A stretch of 7,081 nt of DNA from an uncultured Lachnospiraceae bacterium. Its GTDB lineage: Bacteria; Bacillota; Clostridia; Lachnospirales; Lachnospiraceae. Every line of letters begins with the position of its first letter. The stretch's first letter is position 1. The stretch spans positions 1 through 7,081 of the forward strand of contig CACZSB010000219.1 in the NCBI GenBank assembly GCA_902783765.1, in the 5' to 3' direction. A program made the translations under genes and the position numbers. The notes under the pieces were generated by a model. The model saw only the letters and a program-made list of their open reading frames with translations, was not told where the DNA came from and searched no databases. Below, piece by piece: positions 1-6,800 of this stretch.

Positions 1-84
1 AGAAGGGATTTGAACCCTTGCGCCGCTATTAACGACCTACTCCCTTTCCAGGGGAGCCCCTTCGGCCAGCTTGGGTACTTCTCC
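1..84 (-). tRNA. tRNA-Ser (anticodon GGA), 3' end cut by window edge
   Basis: Serine tRNA reading UCC/UCU codons. On the minus strand the 5' acceptor strand is GGAGAAG (78-84), followed by a 3-bp D stem (CCC/GGG). The anticodon stem is CTCCC/GGGAG around the loop CTGGAAA, giving anticodon GGA. A long type II variable arm has a GTCG/CGGC stem, as expected for tRNA-Ser, and the T arm AAGGG-TTCAAAT-CCCTT is intact. Only two bases of the 3' acceptor strand (CT) remain before the window begins, so the last five pairing bases, the discriminator and any CCA are outside. The gene lies downstream of pepF on the same strand but has its own consensus promoter. Identity is secure; only the 3' end is missing. 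Confidence 0.96.
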
Positions 85-88
85 GAAC

Positions 89-108
89 AGCGCCCTTATC
101 TGGGCGCT
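89..108 (-). other. 7-bp inverted repeat in the tRNA-Ser leader
   Basis: A perfect stem AGCGCCC/GGGCGCT with a 6-base loop lies between the tRNA-Ser promoter and the tRNA. From the -10 box, transcription should start near position 107, so the hairpin would form the first 20 or so bases of the precursor and end 4 bases before the mature 5' end. No T run follows on the minus strand, so it is not a standard intrinsic terminator. It could be a structured leader removed by RNase P, or a barrier to readthrough from pepF. The inverted repeat is directly visible; its function is inferred. Confidence 0.6.
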
Positions 109-113
109 ATGTG

Positions 114-142
114 ATTATAATTTTTGCCCGTCCGCCTGTCAA
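114..142 (-). promoter_or_regulatory. Consensus promoter of tRNA-Ser
   Basis: On the minus strand the -35 box is TTGACA (137-142) and the -10 box is TATAAT (114-119), separated by exactly 17 bp: a perfect 12/12 match to the housekeeping sigma consensus. The predicted start is near 107, about 23 bases before the mature tRNA. Such a strong promoter fits a stable RNA gene. Confidence 0.92.
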
Positions 143-152
143 GGCCTTCCGG

Positions 153-190
153 AAAAAAAGTTTTTCAGCCGGGGATTAACCCTTTGCGGC
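153..190 (-). terminator. Possible weak terminator of pepF
   Basis: On the minus strand, the last codons of pepF and the bases after the stop can fold as GCCG-(bulge CAAA)-GGG-TTAAT-CCC-CGGC. This is followed by TGAAAAAC and a run of seven T (153-159). The bulge and the eight-base gap before the T run make it a poor intrinsic terminator. An alternative pairing, CCGG...CCGG with an A/T-rich interior, uses the same T run. It sits between the pepF stop and the -35 box of tRNA-Ser, where a terminator would be expected. Confidence 0.35.
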
Positions 191-1987
191 CTCAATCTCC
201 TCCGTCAGGCGCTGAATTTCATCAACAACCGATCCGATGTAATCGATGGTGTCCAGCAGGGGCTTGTCCGTGGAAATATCAATGCCCGCCAGCTTGGCCA
301 GACCCAAGGGGTCCAGGGTGGAACCGGCCTTCAACACCTTCTTCCAATCTTCCACCGCCGGAGCCCCCTCCCGCTGAATCCGCAGGGCCGCCTGGGTGGC
401 AACGGTGAGGCCGGCGCTGTAGGTATAGGAATACAGGCCCATGTAATAATGGGGCTGGCGCATCCAGGTAAGTTCTGCGCCCTCATTGATTTCCACCGCA
501 TCCCCCCAGAAAAGCTCCAGGTTCTTCCGAAAGATATCGGAAAGGGTCTCTGCGTCCACGGAGCCGCCCTCATCGATGATCTTATACACCTCCCGCTGAT
601 ACCAGGCCTCCCGGAGATGGGTCACAAAATTGTGATAATAGGTGTTGCCGATCAGGCTGCCCAGCACCCAGCGCTTAAAGCGGGGATCCTCGCTGCTTTT
701 CAGCAAATGCTGGGTGAACAGGATCTCATTCATGGTGGAGGGTGCCTCTATGAAATAACCGGAAACATCCGTATCAAACAGGGACTGACTGCGGTTAGCC
801 GCCCGGAAATGCCCCGCATGGCCCAGCTCATGGGCAATGGTAAACACATCGGACATACGGTCATTCCAGGAAAGCAGAATAAAGGAATTCTTTCCATAGG
901 GAGAGGAACAGAAACCCCCGGTGCATTTACCCTGATTCTTGGCAAAATCGATCCATCGCTTCTCGTAGGCCTCGTCGATCATGGCCACATAATCTTCTCC
1001 CAGAACGGCCAGGCCTTCCCGCACCTGCTTGTGGGATTCAGCGATGGTCACCTTGGGATCATAATCCGGATCCAAGGGCAGCTTCAAGTCCGCAAAGGTC
1101 ATTTTTTCCAGGCCGTAGATTTTCTGAATCAGCTTGGCATAGCGGCGCATATGAGGGGCCAGCTTTTCCGTAATCAAATCGATCTGACGGTCATACATTT
1201 CCCGATTCACCTTCTGAGGGAAAAGCAGGTAATCAAATACGGACTGGTGACCCCGAAGCCGGGATTCCACCTTTTCCTGAGTGACGCAGGCATTGTAGGC
1301 GGCGCCGGTCACATTTTCGTACTGACGGATCTTGTCGGAGAAGGCCTTAAAGGCAGCCCGGCGGACCTCAGTATCCCGTTCATATTCATAATCATCCTCA
1401 AAAAGGGAATAACCCAGGGGGTACTCTTTGCCATTCACCGTGAAAGAGGGGAATTTCATATCCGCCAGCTTGGTAATATTGTAGATTTCGTAGGGCGTGC
1501 CGAAGCTCTGCTGAAACGCCGCCAGTACCCGTTCCGTTTCCGCAGAGAGAATATGGGGCTTTTCCCGCAGGATATCTGCCAGATAACCCTTGGAACGGGT
1601 GGCCTGACTTACGGCCTCCTCCAGCACCTGTTCCGGCTGCTCCAGAATTTCCGAACGGATAAAGCTCAAACGGCTTTCGATTTCGGCAAACATGGCCTGA
1701 TTTCGGCGATCCCGCTCCAGGGCGGCGCCGTCCAGATAATCCACCTCCACTGCCAGACCGGCGTAGTTACTCACCCAGCCGGAGAGAATCAAAAACTCCT
1801 CGTACTTGTCCAGGCAGCTCAGTATGGCCTCCGCGGTGGTGAGCTTTCCCTGATACTTTTCGCAAATCTCATCCGCCAGGGCTTTCAGCTTGGCAATATC
1901 CGCCTGATAAGCCTCCTCTGTATCATAAATCAGAGACAGATTCCAGGTTTCCTCCAGGGGCACATCTTTTCTGAACGCTAATTCCAT
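176..1987 (-). CDS. pepF: Oligoendopeptidase F, M3 family zinc metallopeptidase
   Basis: Cytoplasmic zinc endopeptidase that cleaves short to medium oligopeptides, in the final steps of peptide breakdown and recycling. From the chosen start it has 603 residues, the usual length for PepF. The zinc motif HELGH is at 386-390 (H386, H390, catalytic E387) within TIAHELGHAGHF. The likely third ligand is E414 in IEAPSTMNE, spaced as in M3 peptidases. The C-terminal substrate-binding His/Tyr segment begins at H513 (HYYMGLYSYTYSAG). The helical N-terminal region (about 1-190) matches the layout of PepF's extra N-terminal domain. No signal peptide or membrane segment is seen. The start codon is the ATG at 1985-1987, seven bases after GGAGG; an ATG two codons earlier lies too close to that site. 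The frame stays open 48 codons further upstream, but that extension runs through the promoter and has no ribosome binding site. The gene is transcribed alone, divergently from tadA. Family assignment is secure; peptide specificity is unknown. Confidence 0.95.
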   Translation of the reverse strand: MELAFRKDVPLEETWNLSLIYDTEEAYQADIAKLKALADEICEKYQGKLTTAEAILSCLDKYEEFLILSGWVSNYAGLAVEVDYLDGAALERDRRNQAMFAEIESRLSFIRSEILEQPEQVLEEAVSQATRSKGYLADILREKPHILSAETERVLAAFQQSFGTPYEIYNITKLADMKFPSFTVNGKEYPLGYSLFEDDYEYERDTEVRRAAFKAFSDKIRQYENVTGAAYNACVTQEKVESRLRGHQSVFDYLLFPQKVNREMYDRQIDLITEKLAPHMRRYAKLIQKIYGLEKMTFADLKLPLDPDYDPKVTIAESHKQVREGLAVLGEDYVAMIDEAYEKRWIDFAKNQGKCTGGFCSSPYGKNSFILLSWNDRMSDVFTIAHELGHAGHFRAANRSQSLFDTDVSGYFIEAPSTMNEILFTQHLLKSSEDPRFKRWVLGSLIGNTYYHNFVTHLREAWYQREVYKIIDEGGSVDAETLSDIFRKNLELFWGDAVEINEGAELTWMRQPHYYMGLYSYTYSAGLTVATQAALRIQREGAPAVEDWKKVLKAGSTLDPLGLAKLAGIDISTDKPLLDTIDYIGSVVDEIQRLTEEIEAAKG

Positions 1988-1994
1988 ATTCATA

Positions 1995-1999
1995 CCTCC
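1995..1999 (-). promoter_or_regulatory. Ribosome binding site that fixes the pepF start
   Basis: GGAGG on the minus strand lies 7 bases before the ATG at 1985-1987 but only 1 base before the in-frame ATG at 1991-1993. The spacing favours the downstream ATG (protein beginning MELAFRKD). Confidence 0.8.
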
Positions 2000-2077
2000 G
2001 GTTTGTCCATTGAGAACGGTAATTGATGTCAAATCCATGCCAGCATGTTTTCGAAGGCCCTTTGACCATAACCAGTT

Positions 2078-2106
2078 ATTATAGCTTACGAAATTAAAAA
2101 AGACAA
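2078..2106 (-). promoter_or_regulatory. Promoter of pepF
   Basis: On the minus strand, -35 TTGTCT (2101-2106, 4/6 match), a 17-bp spacer that is rich in T and A at its upstream end, and -10 TATAAT (2078-2083, 6/6). The predicted start near 2071 gives an untranslated leader of about 84 bases. It rules out translation from the longer in-frame ATG at 2129-2131, which lies upstream of this promoter. Confidence 0.8.
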
Positions 2107-2141
2107 GTATTTCATCCTGTTTTTTAACCATTTTCCGCCCC

Positions 2142-2170
2142 TTGCCAGGAAGCTTCCTTTCTTTTATAAT
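2142..2170 (+). promoter_or_regulatory. Promoter of tadA
   Basis: -35 TTGCCA (2142-2147, 5/6), a 17-bp spacer and -10 TATAAT (2165-2170, 6/6). The predicted start is around 2176-2178, exactly where the ribosome binding site GGAGGG (2177-2182) begins, so the leader would be only about 10-12 bases. It is divergent from the pepF promoter, with about 35 bp between the two -35 boxes. Confidence 0.82.
2147..2158. promoter_or_regulatory. 12-bp palindrome inside the tadA promoter, possible operator
   Basis: AGGAAGCTTCCT is a perfect 12-bp palindrome that begins on the last base of the tadA -35 box and fills most of the spacer. A dimeric regulator bound here would block the polymerase. No regulator gene is adjacent, and a perfect palindrome this short can arise by chance, so the operator role is only a possibility. 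Confidence 0.3.
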
Positions 2171-2187
2171 TCTTCCGGAGGGTCACT

Positions 2188-2688
2188 ATGCTTTCGACTG
2201 ATGAGAAGTTTATGAAAAAGGCGCTGGACCAGGCCCGCCGGGCCGCCGCCCTGGGGGAGATTCCTATCGGCTGCATCATTGTCCGGGAGGGACAAATTAT
2301 TGCCCGAGGCTTTAACCAAAGGCTCCACAAGCACTCTACCCTGGCCCATGCGGAAATCACCGCTATCGACCGGGCCAGCCGGAAGCTGGGGGACTGGCGG
2401 CTGGAGGGCTGCACCATGTATGTGACCTTAGAGCCCTGCCAGATGTGCGCCGGAGCCCTGGTGCAAAGCCGCATAGACCGGGTGGTGATCGGCACCATGA
2501 ATCCCAAGGCGGGCTGCGCCGGATCTTTGCTGAACATTCTCCAAATGCCCCAGTTTAACCATCAGGTGGAAATCACCCGGGGGGTGCTGGAGGCCGAATG
2601 CAGCGAAATGCTCTCCTCCTTCTTCGCAGATTTGAGAGTCCGCCTAAAGGAAGAAAAAAAAGATGGCGGAGGCGCCAAAAAATCTTGA
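2188..2688 (+). CDS. tadA: tRNA adenosine(34) deaminase TadA
   Basis: Zinc-dependent deaminase that converts wobble adenosine 34 of tRNA-Arg(ACG) to inosine, letting one tRNA read CGU, CGC and CGA. The protein has 166 residues, normal for the family. The deaminase motifs are complete: H54-A-E56 (zinc ligand and catalytic glutamate) and P83-C84-x-x-C87 followed by AGAL. It also has the typical GFNQR segment (41-45) and IPIGCIIV (25-32), where many homologues have GAV rather than GCI. The C-terminus is a Lys/Glu-rich tail (about 154-166) that varies within the family. The ATG at 2188 is preceded by GGAGGG at 2177-2182 with good spacing. The gene has its own promoter and overlaps the -35 box of the next gene, tRNA-Thr, at its stop codon. 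No terminator is visible after it, so some transcripts may run into the tRNA. A related cytidine or guanine deaminase is less likely given the LAHAE and PCQMCAGA context. Confidence 0.95.
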   Translation: MLSTDEKFMKKALDQARRAAALGEIPIGCIIVREGQIIARGFNQRLHKHSTLAHAEITAIDRASRKLGDWRLEGCTMYVTLEPCQMCAGALVQSRIDRVVIGTMNPKAGCAGSLLNILQMPQFNHQVEITRGVLEAECSEMLSSFFADLRVRLKEEKKDGGGAKKS

Positions 2689-2713
2689 CAAGCCCTCCCC
2701 CATCGTGTATATT
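2685..2713 (+). promoter_or_regulatory. Promoter of tRNA-Thr, overlapping the tadA stop codon
   Basis: -35 TTGACA (2685-2690, 6/6), a 17-bp C-rich spacer and -10 TATATT (2708-2713, 5/6). The TGA stop of tadA (2686-2688) lies within the -35 box. The predicted start near 2720 leaves a leader of about 14 bases before the mature tRNA. Confidence 0.88.
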
Positions 2714-2733
2714 GACGATTGCGTCTAAGACGT

Positions 2734-2805
<72 letters not shown>

Positions 2806-2806
<1 letters not shown>

Positions 2807-2811
2807 TTTTT
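2806..2811 (+). terminator. T6 run abutting tRNA-Thr, possible terminator
   Basis: Six T begin at the discriminator base of the tRNA. No separate hairpin lies between the tRNA and the T run, so if termination occurs here it would rely on the GC-rich acceptor and T stems as the hairpin. The next 21 bases to the lipoprotein gene hold no other terminator on either strand. Confidence 0.4.
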
Positions 2812-2832
2812 ATTGTCATTATTGTTCCCCAA

Positions 2833-3870
2833 TTATTTCATTCCCACATATCCGCCGGCTTCCACAGCCAGCTGACCCTCGGCCGTGCGCAGCCATTCCA
2901 CCAGCTGACGGACCGGGCTGTCCGCCGGCTCATCACTGCGGAAGATTGCGTACACGATCTTGGAAAGCGGATAGCTGCCGTCTGCAATGGAATCGTCCGT
3001 GGGATAGACCCCGTCGATGGACAGGAATTTGATGCTGTCCTTCACATACTGATCCTTTGCGTACAAGTAGATCGAGTAGCCCAGCGCCGCCCGGCTGTCC
3101 TCGAAGGAGGCAACGCGGTCAATCAGGCCGTACATGGAGTTGATCAGGTACTCCGCCGGCGCTTCCATTAAGGGCGTTCCCTTCATGACCATCTTTTCCA
3201 TCAGGTTCTGGCTGCCGGAATTCTGCTCGCGCTGATAGGCGATGATCGGCTCGTCCTCGCCGCCCACTTCCTTCCAGTTTGTAATCTGACCGGTGTAGAT
3301 CTTCACGATCTCGTCCAGGGTCAGGCTGTCCACAGGATTGTCCTGATTGACCACAAAAACAAAGCCGTCGCGGCCGATGCCCACCATTTCAAAAGTGACG
3401 CCGGCCTCCTTCGCCCGGTTTAAGATATCGTCCGACGGCTCGGACACAAAGATGAGGTCGCAGATCCCGTCGATGAGGTTGTAGTAGGCCTTGGAGGTGG
3501 TGTGGTGCGTGATGAACGCTTCCGCTTCCTCCTCGTTTAAGCCGATGACAGCTTTTGCAATCTCCACGGACATGGGGTACATGGCGGTGGCACCGTCCAC
3601 CTTCGGATAGCTCTCCTTGGTAAAAGTCAGGGTCGTGGTCGGATGGTAGGGATAGTCCGTTTCCGGCGGAGCTGTGGTTTCTTCCGGGGTCGGCGCCTGT
3701 GTGGTGGTTTCCGGCGGGGCCGTAGTCTCTTCCGGCTTTGTGGCCGTCGTCTCCGTCTGGCCGCTCGTGGTGAGCGGCGGGTCGGTGGCCGGCTGAGCCG
3801 CCGTACAGGCGGAAAGCATCAGGGCGGCCGTCAGCAGCCCCGTCATCATTCTTATATTCGTTTTCTTCAT
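2833..3870 (-). CDS. PstS-like substrate-binding lipoprotein
   Basis: Predicted membrane-anchored extracellular solute-binding protein of the phosphate-binding (PstS) superfamily, 345 residues. The N-terminus is a lipoprotein signal: positive start (MKKTNIR), hydrophobic stretch (about 8-19), and lipobox LSAC with lipidated C22. Residues about 28-76 form a Thr/Pro/Glu-rich linker with an internal repeat. The binding domain covers about 80-345. It shows VDGATAMYPM (91-100, like the N-terminal ligand loop of PstS), VSEPSDD (142-148), IGRDGFVFVVN (165-175), the segment SLTLDEIVKIYTGQITNW (182-199) typical of PstS, and R214 with NSGSQ (217-221) at the second ligand loop. The ATG at 3868-3870 follows AGGAGG by 4 bases, and that site abuts the stop codon of the large upstream gene, so the two are probably cotranscribed and translationally coupled. 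No permease or ATPase gene is seen. Phosphate is the likeliest ligand by family, but a sensor or scavenging lipoprotein without its own transporter, or another oxyanion as ligand, is possible. Confidence 0.85.
   Translation of the reverse strand: MKKTNIRMMTGLLTAALMLSACTAAQPATDPPLTTSGQTETTATKPEETTAPPETTTQAPTPEETTAPPETDYPYHPTTTLTFTKESYPKVDGATAMYPMSVEIAKAVIGLNEEEAEAFITHHTTSKAYYNLIDGICDLIFVSEPSDDILNRAKEAGVTFEMVGIGRDGFVFVVNQDNPVDSLTLDEIVKIYTGQITNWKEVGGEDEPIIAYQREQNSGSQNLMEKMVMKGTPLMEAPAEYLINSMYGLIDRVASFEDSRAALGYSIYLYAKDQYVKDSIKFLSIDGVYPTDDSIADGSYPLSKIVYAIFRSDEPADSPVRQLVEWLRTAEGQLAVEAGGYVGMK
3659..3735 (-). repeat. 48-bp-period direct repeat in the lipoprotein linker
   Basis: Two imperfect copies of about 29 bp (3659-3687 and 3707-3735) are spaced 48 bp apart, so the period is 16 codons and keeps frame. 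Each encodes PEETTAPPET; the intervening residues are TTQAPT. The repeat lies in the unstructured linker between the lipid anchor and the binding domain. Slippage here would change linker length without breaking the protein. Confidence 0.75.
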
Positions 3871-3874
3871 AGGT

Positions 3875-3880
3875 CCTCCT
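3875..3880 (-). promoter_or_regulatory. Ribosome binding site of the lipoprotein, abutting the upstream stop
   Basis: AGGAGG on the minus strand starts immediately after the TAA stop (3881-3883) of the upstream gene and lies 4 bases before the lipoprotein ATG. The layout implies that ribosomes finishing the first gene help start the second. Confidence 0.8.
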
Positions 3881-6800
3881 TTACGGCGCGTTCAGCGCCT
3901 TTTCTATCTTCTCCGTGATGGCGTCCCGCCGGGCCGCCAGGGCCGCTTCCCGGTCGGCCAGCGCCAGCGCAGTCTCCCGGCCGCTTAAAATGGTGCGGTA
4001 GTCCTTCAGCCCGTAATCCGAATCAAGCGGATTGCTGCAGAAGGTCATAATCGTCACCATCGCCTTCTCCTCTTCTGTCTCGACAATGCCGGCGTACTGG
4101 GTGAAGGCGGGAATCGTCAGTGCCGCCAGCTGCGAATCTTCTCTGATTTGGATGTCGAAATAATCGTCTCCATCCCAGATATTGACATAGGAACTGCGAA
4201 GGGCCTTTCCCAGCGCCTCCCGGGTCAGCAGGCTTCCCTGGGGCAGGGAAAAATAGGCATTCCGGTAACGCGTTTCCTCCGGCATTTCCTCCGTCGAATA
4301 TGTTAGCGTTCCGTAAGCGCCCTCCCGGTTGTCCATCAATTTGGTGCGGATATAAAGTGAGATGCCCAGTGCGTCCAGCGTATCCTGCAGTTCGACGGCC
4401 GGAATATCGGAGACATCGGAAAGCATCATGACCCGCAGATTCTCACCCTTGTAATTAAAGAACAATACTTCCTGCGGCACTGCCCGCAGCAGCCGCCCCT
4501 CATTCACCGGCATGAACTCCCGGATCCATTCCCTTTCCTCACCGTTCCGGCGTTCCCTCCACTCGGCCACATACAGAGGCACACCTGCCAGCGACGGTTC
4601 CGCCGCATACTCCACCGCAGCCAGGACAGGCTCATCGGCAAAGGCAATCTGCTTTAAGCTCTCCCGGGTCAGCGGTGCAAGGGAGGTCACATCCCGGTGT
4701 TCCAACAGGAAGGTGTTTACCCAGTCTTTCGTCAGCAGCCCCCGGGTTTGGAGCGTCCGCAGGCACAGATGCAGCATAACGGGGTACAGCGCCGAAGAGC
4801 CTGCCTCCAGGGAAAAAGCACAGCCCGGGTCGTTGAACACCCCTTGGTCCCACGGAAGAGAACGGTCGTCCGGCACTGCGTCCTCCGGCAGCGGGAATCC
4901 CTCCCGAAACCATTTCCGGTAATGCGCCAATATGTAAAGCTCCGCGTCTGTGGGTTCCCAGTCCCGGCTTCCCATCAGGTTCCGGTAGCTGTCTTTGCTT
5001 ATGGAAAAGCGGTTCAGCAGGCGGTTTGGGGCAAAGTCGTACAGAACAAGGGAAACCGTCCGGCCGTCAAAGCGGTAATTCAGCGGAAAGATCTCCGTCA
5101 CCAGCGGAATGTCCTCCTCCCGCAAAGTAAGGGCGGCGGAAAAGCGTCCGACCCGACCCCCTTCCACAAATACCAGCTGGCTGAGATCCAGTGCGACGGC
5201 GCCGGCATGGATCAGGCGCGAGGCAGTCAGATAGCGATAGGACAGGCTCAAAATTCCACCGGGGGGAAGGGCAAGGTAGATTCGGTTTCCCGCCACAAGA
5301 GCCGCTTCGCCGCCACTTTCGATGATATTCAGGCTTCCCTCCGCCGCTCCGTTCCGCAGAACGGGCAGGGGCAGGCAGGCCGTGACCGGCGCGCCGCCGC
5401 TGTTTTCCAGCAGCAGACGGGTTGTGACCTTATCGCTCTCCTCCCATATCTCCATGTCAAAGGCCAGCATGTACAGACCAGTGCAGTCACCGCTCTCATA
5501 GAAAGGGACTTCCTGCAGCGTCAACGCCTCCAGGGGGCGGATGCGGCCGTCGACTTCGGCCGCTTTTGCCGCCCTTTTTTCCTGCGCCGCCTGTCTGAGC
5601 GTCAGTCCTTTTTCGCAGTCCGCTATAAAGCGGTAAAAGGGCAGACCGGTCATGGCCGAAAGATACCCCTCGGCACCTGAGAGGGCAAAATAATGCGTTT
5701 CATCGTCTTCCTGATATATCAGGCCAATATAATGCGTGAAGGCCGGAACGGACAGAGAAGCCGCGAAGGCATCCTCCCGTTCAGAAACAGAAATTGATAA
5801 ATAATTCGTTTCCGTCAGCTGATGGGCTTCCAGCAGATCGCCGGCATTCAGCGGTCCGTCCTTCGGGCAGGAAAAGAAGCCGTCATAGGTCTGCCAGTCG
5901 CTTCCCGGCACATTCACCTCGACCTGATCCTCCCTATCGTCCAGCAGCATCTGCCGGGCGAAAACATCCACCCCCACCGTTTCCAAGTACGCCCGCAGCT
6001 CATCGTCGCCATAGCTGGCCGCGTCCCGAATGACTATGGTCCGGAAGAGAGAGTACTCCTCCTGATGTTTCACATGATAGAAGCCGGACGGTTCCGCTGC
6101 CAGCAGTGTAATTTCCTGGGCCGGGACCCATTCAAAGCGTTCATCCGGCCCCGGAATCATCTGTGCTTTATGCAGCGTCACCCCTGCCAGTGCCGGTTCC
6201 CGGGTCAGGCCCACCGCCACCGTATACATCTCATCGCCGTACACGGCCTGCCGCAAAAGCTCCCGGACCGCCGGCCCTATGCTGTCCGTCATCCCCACGG
6301 AAAAGAAGGAGGCAATCAGTTCCGGCTCAGCCTCCTGCCAGATCATCTCCCGCAGGATCAGTCCACTCACAATCCGCTGAAAGTGGATATTTCCCTCCTC
6401 CAGACGGCTGAAATGCTCCATATACCGCTGCAGATACGCCGTGCCGGGCGTGATCTCGGCACCGATCATTTCCGCAAACATGCGCGGCACTCCGCCTTCC
6501 TCCGCTCCCGGAATAGCGACGCCAATCCCCTCCCGGAACCATTGGCGGTAGTTTTCCAGCACGGCCTGCTGCTCTTCGTTCGGTTCAAAATCGCGGCTTC
6601 CCTTTAAATTTCGATATGTTTCCTTGGCTATATAAAAGCGGTCTAAGAGCGAGGAGGGCGTAAAGTCATACAGTTCCACAAAGATCCAGCACCCGTCGAT
6701 GCAGTAATTGACGGGAAAAATCTCATCGATGAGGGGCAGGTCCTCTTCCTTCATGCTGACGGCAACGGCAAAGCGACCGATCCGGCCGCCTTCTCCGAAG

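Noticed and set aside
71..1981. A 636-codon open frame on the plus strand, opposite pepF
   Set aside because: It begins inside the tRNA-Ser gene, has no ribosome binding site and no recognisable motif. It lies wholly opposite a well-supported gene; long antisense frames are common opposite GC-biased coding sequence.
2027..2032. A perfect TTGACA on the minus strand inside the pepF leader
   Set aside because: The sequence 17 bp further on (TGGACA) is not a -10 box, so there is no second promoter here.
2036..2047. Small inverted repeat CATGC-TG-GCATG in the pepF leader
   Set aside because: Its five base pairs with a two-base loop cannot form a stable hairpin, and it matches no known leader element.
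1988..2131. N-terminal extension of pepF by 48 codons to the ATG at 2131
   Set aside because: The extension covers the pepF promoter and has no ribosome binding site at its ATG. The ATG at 1987 has GGAGG at 7 bases, and the protein from there has normal PepF length.
2124..2537. A 137-codon frame on the minus strand opposite tadA
   Set aside because: It is antisense to tadA, which has complete catalytic motifs, and it runs through the divergent promoter region.
4697..5680. Open frames of 327 and 261 codons on the plus strand opposite the large repeat gene (4697-5680 and 5822-6607)
   Set aside because: They are antisense to a frame whose two halves are conserved at the protein level, and they show no family features of their own.
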